Shown here piece after piece: positions 63,350 to 64,000 of a DNA stretch of 64,000 bases. Within the stretch, counting starts at the first letter, position 1, and every line of letters starts with the position of its first letter. The stretch comes from Acanthacorydalis orientalis (Eukaryota > Arthropoda > Insecta > Megaloptera > Corydalidae): the NCBI GenBank assembly GCA_034766995.1, contig CM068313.1, positions 22,740,012 through 22,804,011 on the forward strand, written 5' to 3'. The notes beneath the pieces are model-generated. The model searched no databases. It saw only the letters and a program-made list of their open reading frames with translations, and was not told the origin of the DNA. Position numbers and translations under genes: made by a program.

Positions 63350-64000
63350 CATAGGTTTTGTTTGGTTATTGTTTGTTAACAGTAACCCACTCAAAATTGA
63401 CACCATATTTTAATTATTTGTGATGTTTACTACAGGATGTTATATTTTCAAACAGGCAAAAATAATGTATACGTGTTTTCATATGCATAATGTTACTAAA
63501 AACTGTTACTAATAAAAATGATACACAAAGCTGTTATATTTGCATATGAACACAGACCGAATTAATTTTCGATACTGTTGTGAAGTTATACATGCTTGCA
63601 TACATGTTGAAATATTAAAATAAAATCTCTTATAATAAAACGTACAGTTATTTATGTTGATTTAAATGAATCCTTGTTATAAAATATTGGTAATAAAGAA
63701 TTAAGCATATTTTAATTGATAATAGTTAAATATAATGGAAATGAATTAATTGTATTCATATTTACAAAATGAATCGATTAATTTTTCAAACGTTTGTATA
63801 TTTTTCATATAAGTTATATACTTTATAATATATAATTTGTTTTAAATGTACTGCATTTATCTGCATTTAGTTTTAAGATTCATAATGAACGCTATTAAAT
63901 TTTGTTTATTTTAAACACAATAAGTTATAGGTTCATTTGAAAATAATTCTAAATTTAAAATGAAACTATTTCAATTTGATTGTTAAGTGCATTACGAGTA
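63126..64000. other. AT-rich non-coding stretch at right edge
   Basis: A (TA)n tract lies at 63308-63347. Nothing else was recognised. Confidence 0.6.
63308..63347. repeat. (TA)n microsatellite
   Basis: TA tract of about 40 bases. Confidence 0.95.

Overview
This is an AT-rich, gene-poor stretch of a eukaryotic nuclear genome, most likely an insect. The evidence is arthropod-type mariner transposons, an intron-flanked immunoglobulin exon resembling the Lachesin/Klingon family of insect neural adhesion proteins, and dozens of long (TA)n microsatellites. Hymenoptera would fit this composition, but nothing here proves the order. Most long open reading frames are artefacts of the TA tracts (poly Tyr-Ile) and are not annotated.

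Coding content is very sparse. One confident exon is on the minus strand (52869-53126): an 86-codon phase 1-1 immunoglobulin V-set half-domain with good splice sites. It shows that at least part of the window is intron of a large minus-strand adhesion-receptor gene. Two weaker candidates are a plus-strand 3'-terminal exon (60335-60498, with acceptor, stop codon and AATAAA) and a short minus-strand start exon (63007-63104) inside a GC- and CpG-richer island at the right end. A 101-codon open frame next to a TA tract at 22849 is probably chance.

Mobile DNA is the richest layer. There is a nearly full-length but broken mariner (17679-18924). Two copies of the same roughly 545 bp internally deleted mariner lie at 20576-21119 (minus) and 32530-33076 (plus), and a 70 bp end-to-end remnant of that family is at 38450-38519. 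A different deleted mariner occupies 41869-42644, and a mariner N-terminal scrap lies near 26800. A 179 bp miniature element with nearly perfect 39 bp inverted repeats is at 4598-4776. Two oppositely oriented copies of a roughly 290 bp hAT-like miniature element are at 6469-6754 and 56412-56703, the first flanked by an 8 bp duplication. A possible retroposon fragment is at 46852-47210.

The rest is intergenic or intronic AT-rich DNA carrying (TA)n tracts and about twenty GC-richer islands. These islands are plausible conserved regulatory elements or decayed repeats; one has a canonical CRE, one a POU octamer and a TAATCC site. Several hairpins stand out: 29301-29375 (pre-miRNA-like), 37301-37340, 49560-49595, and an inverted-repeat cluster of TATAAGG motifs at 36675-36990. 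No complete gene, tRNA, rRNA or CRISPR array was found.
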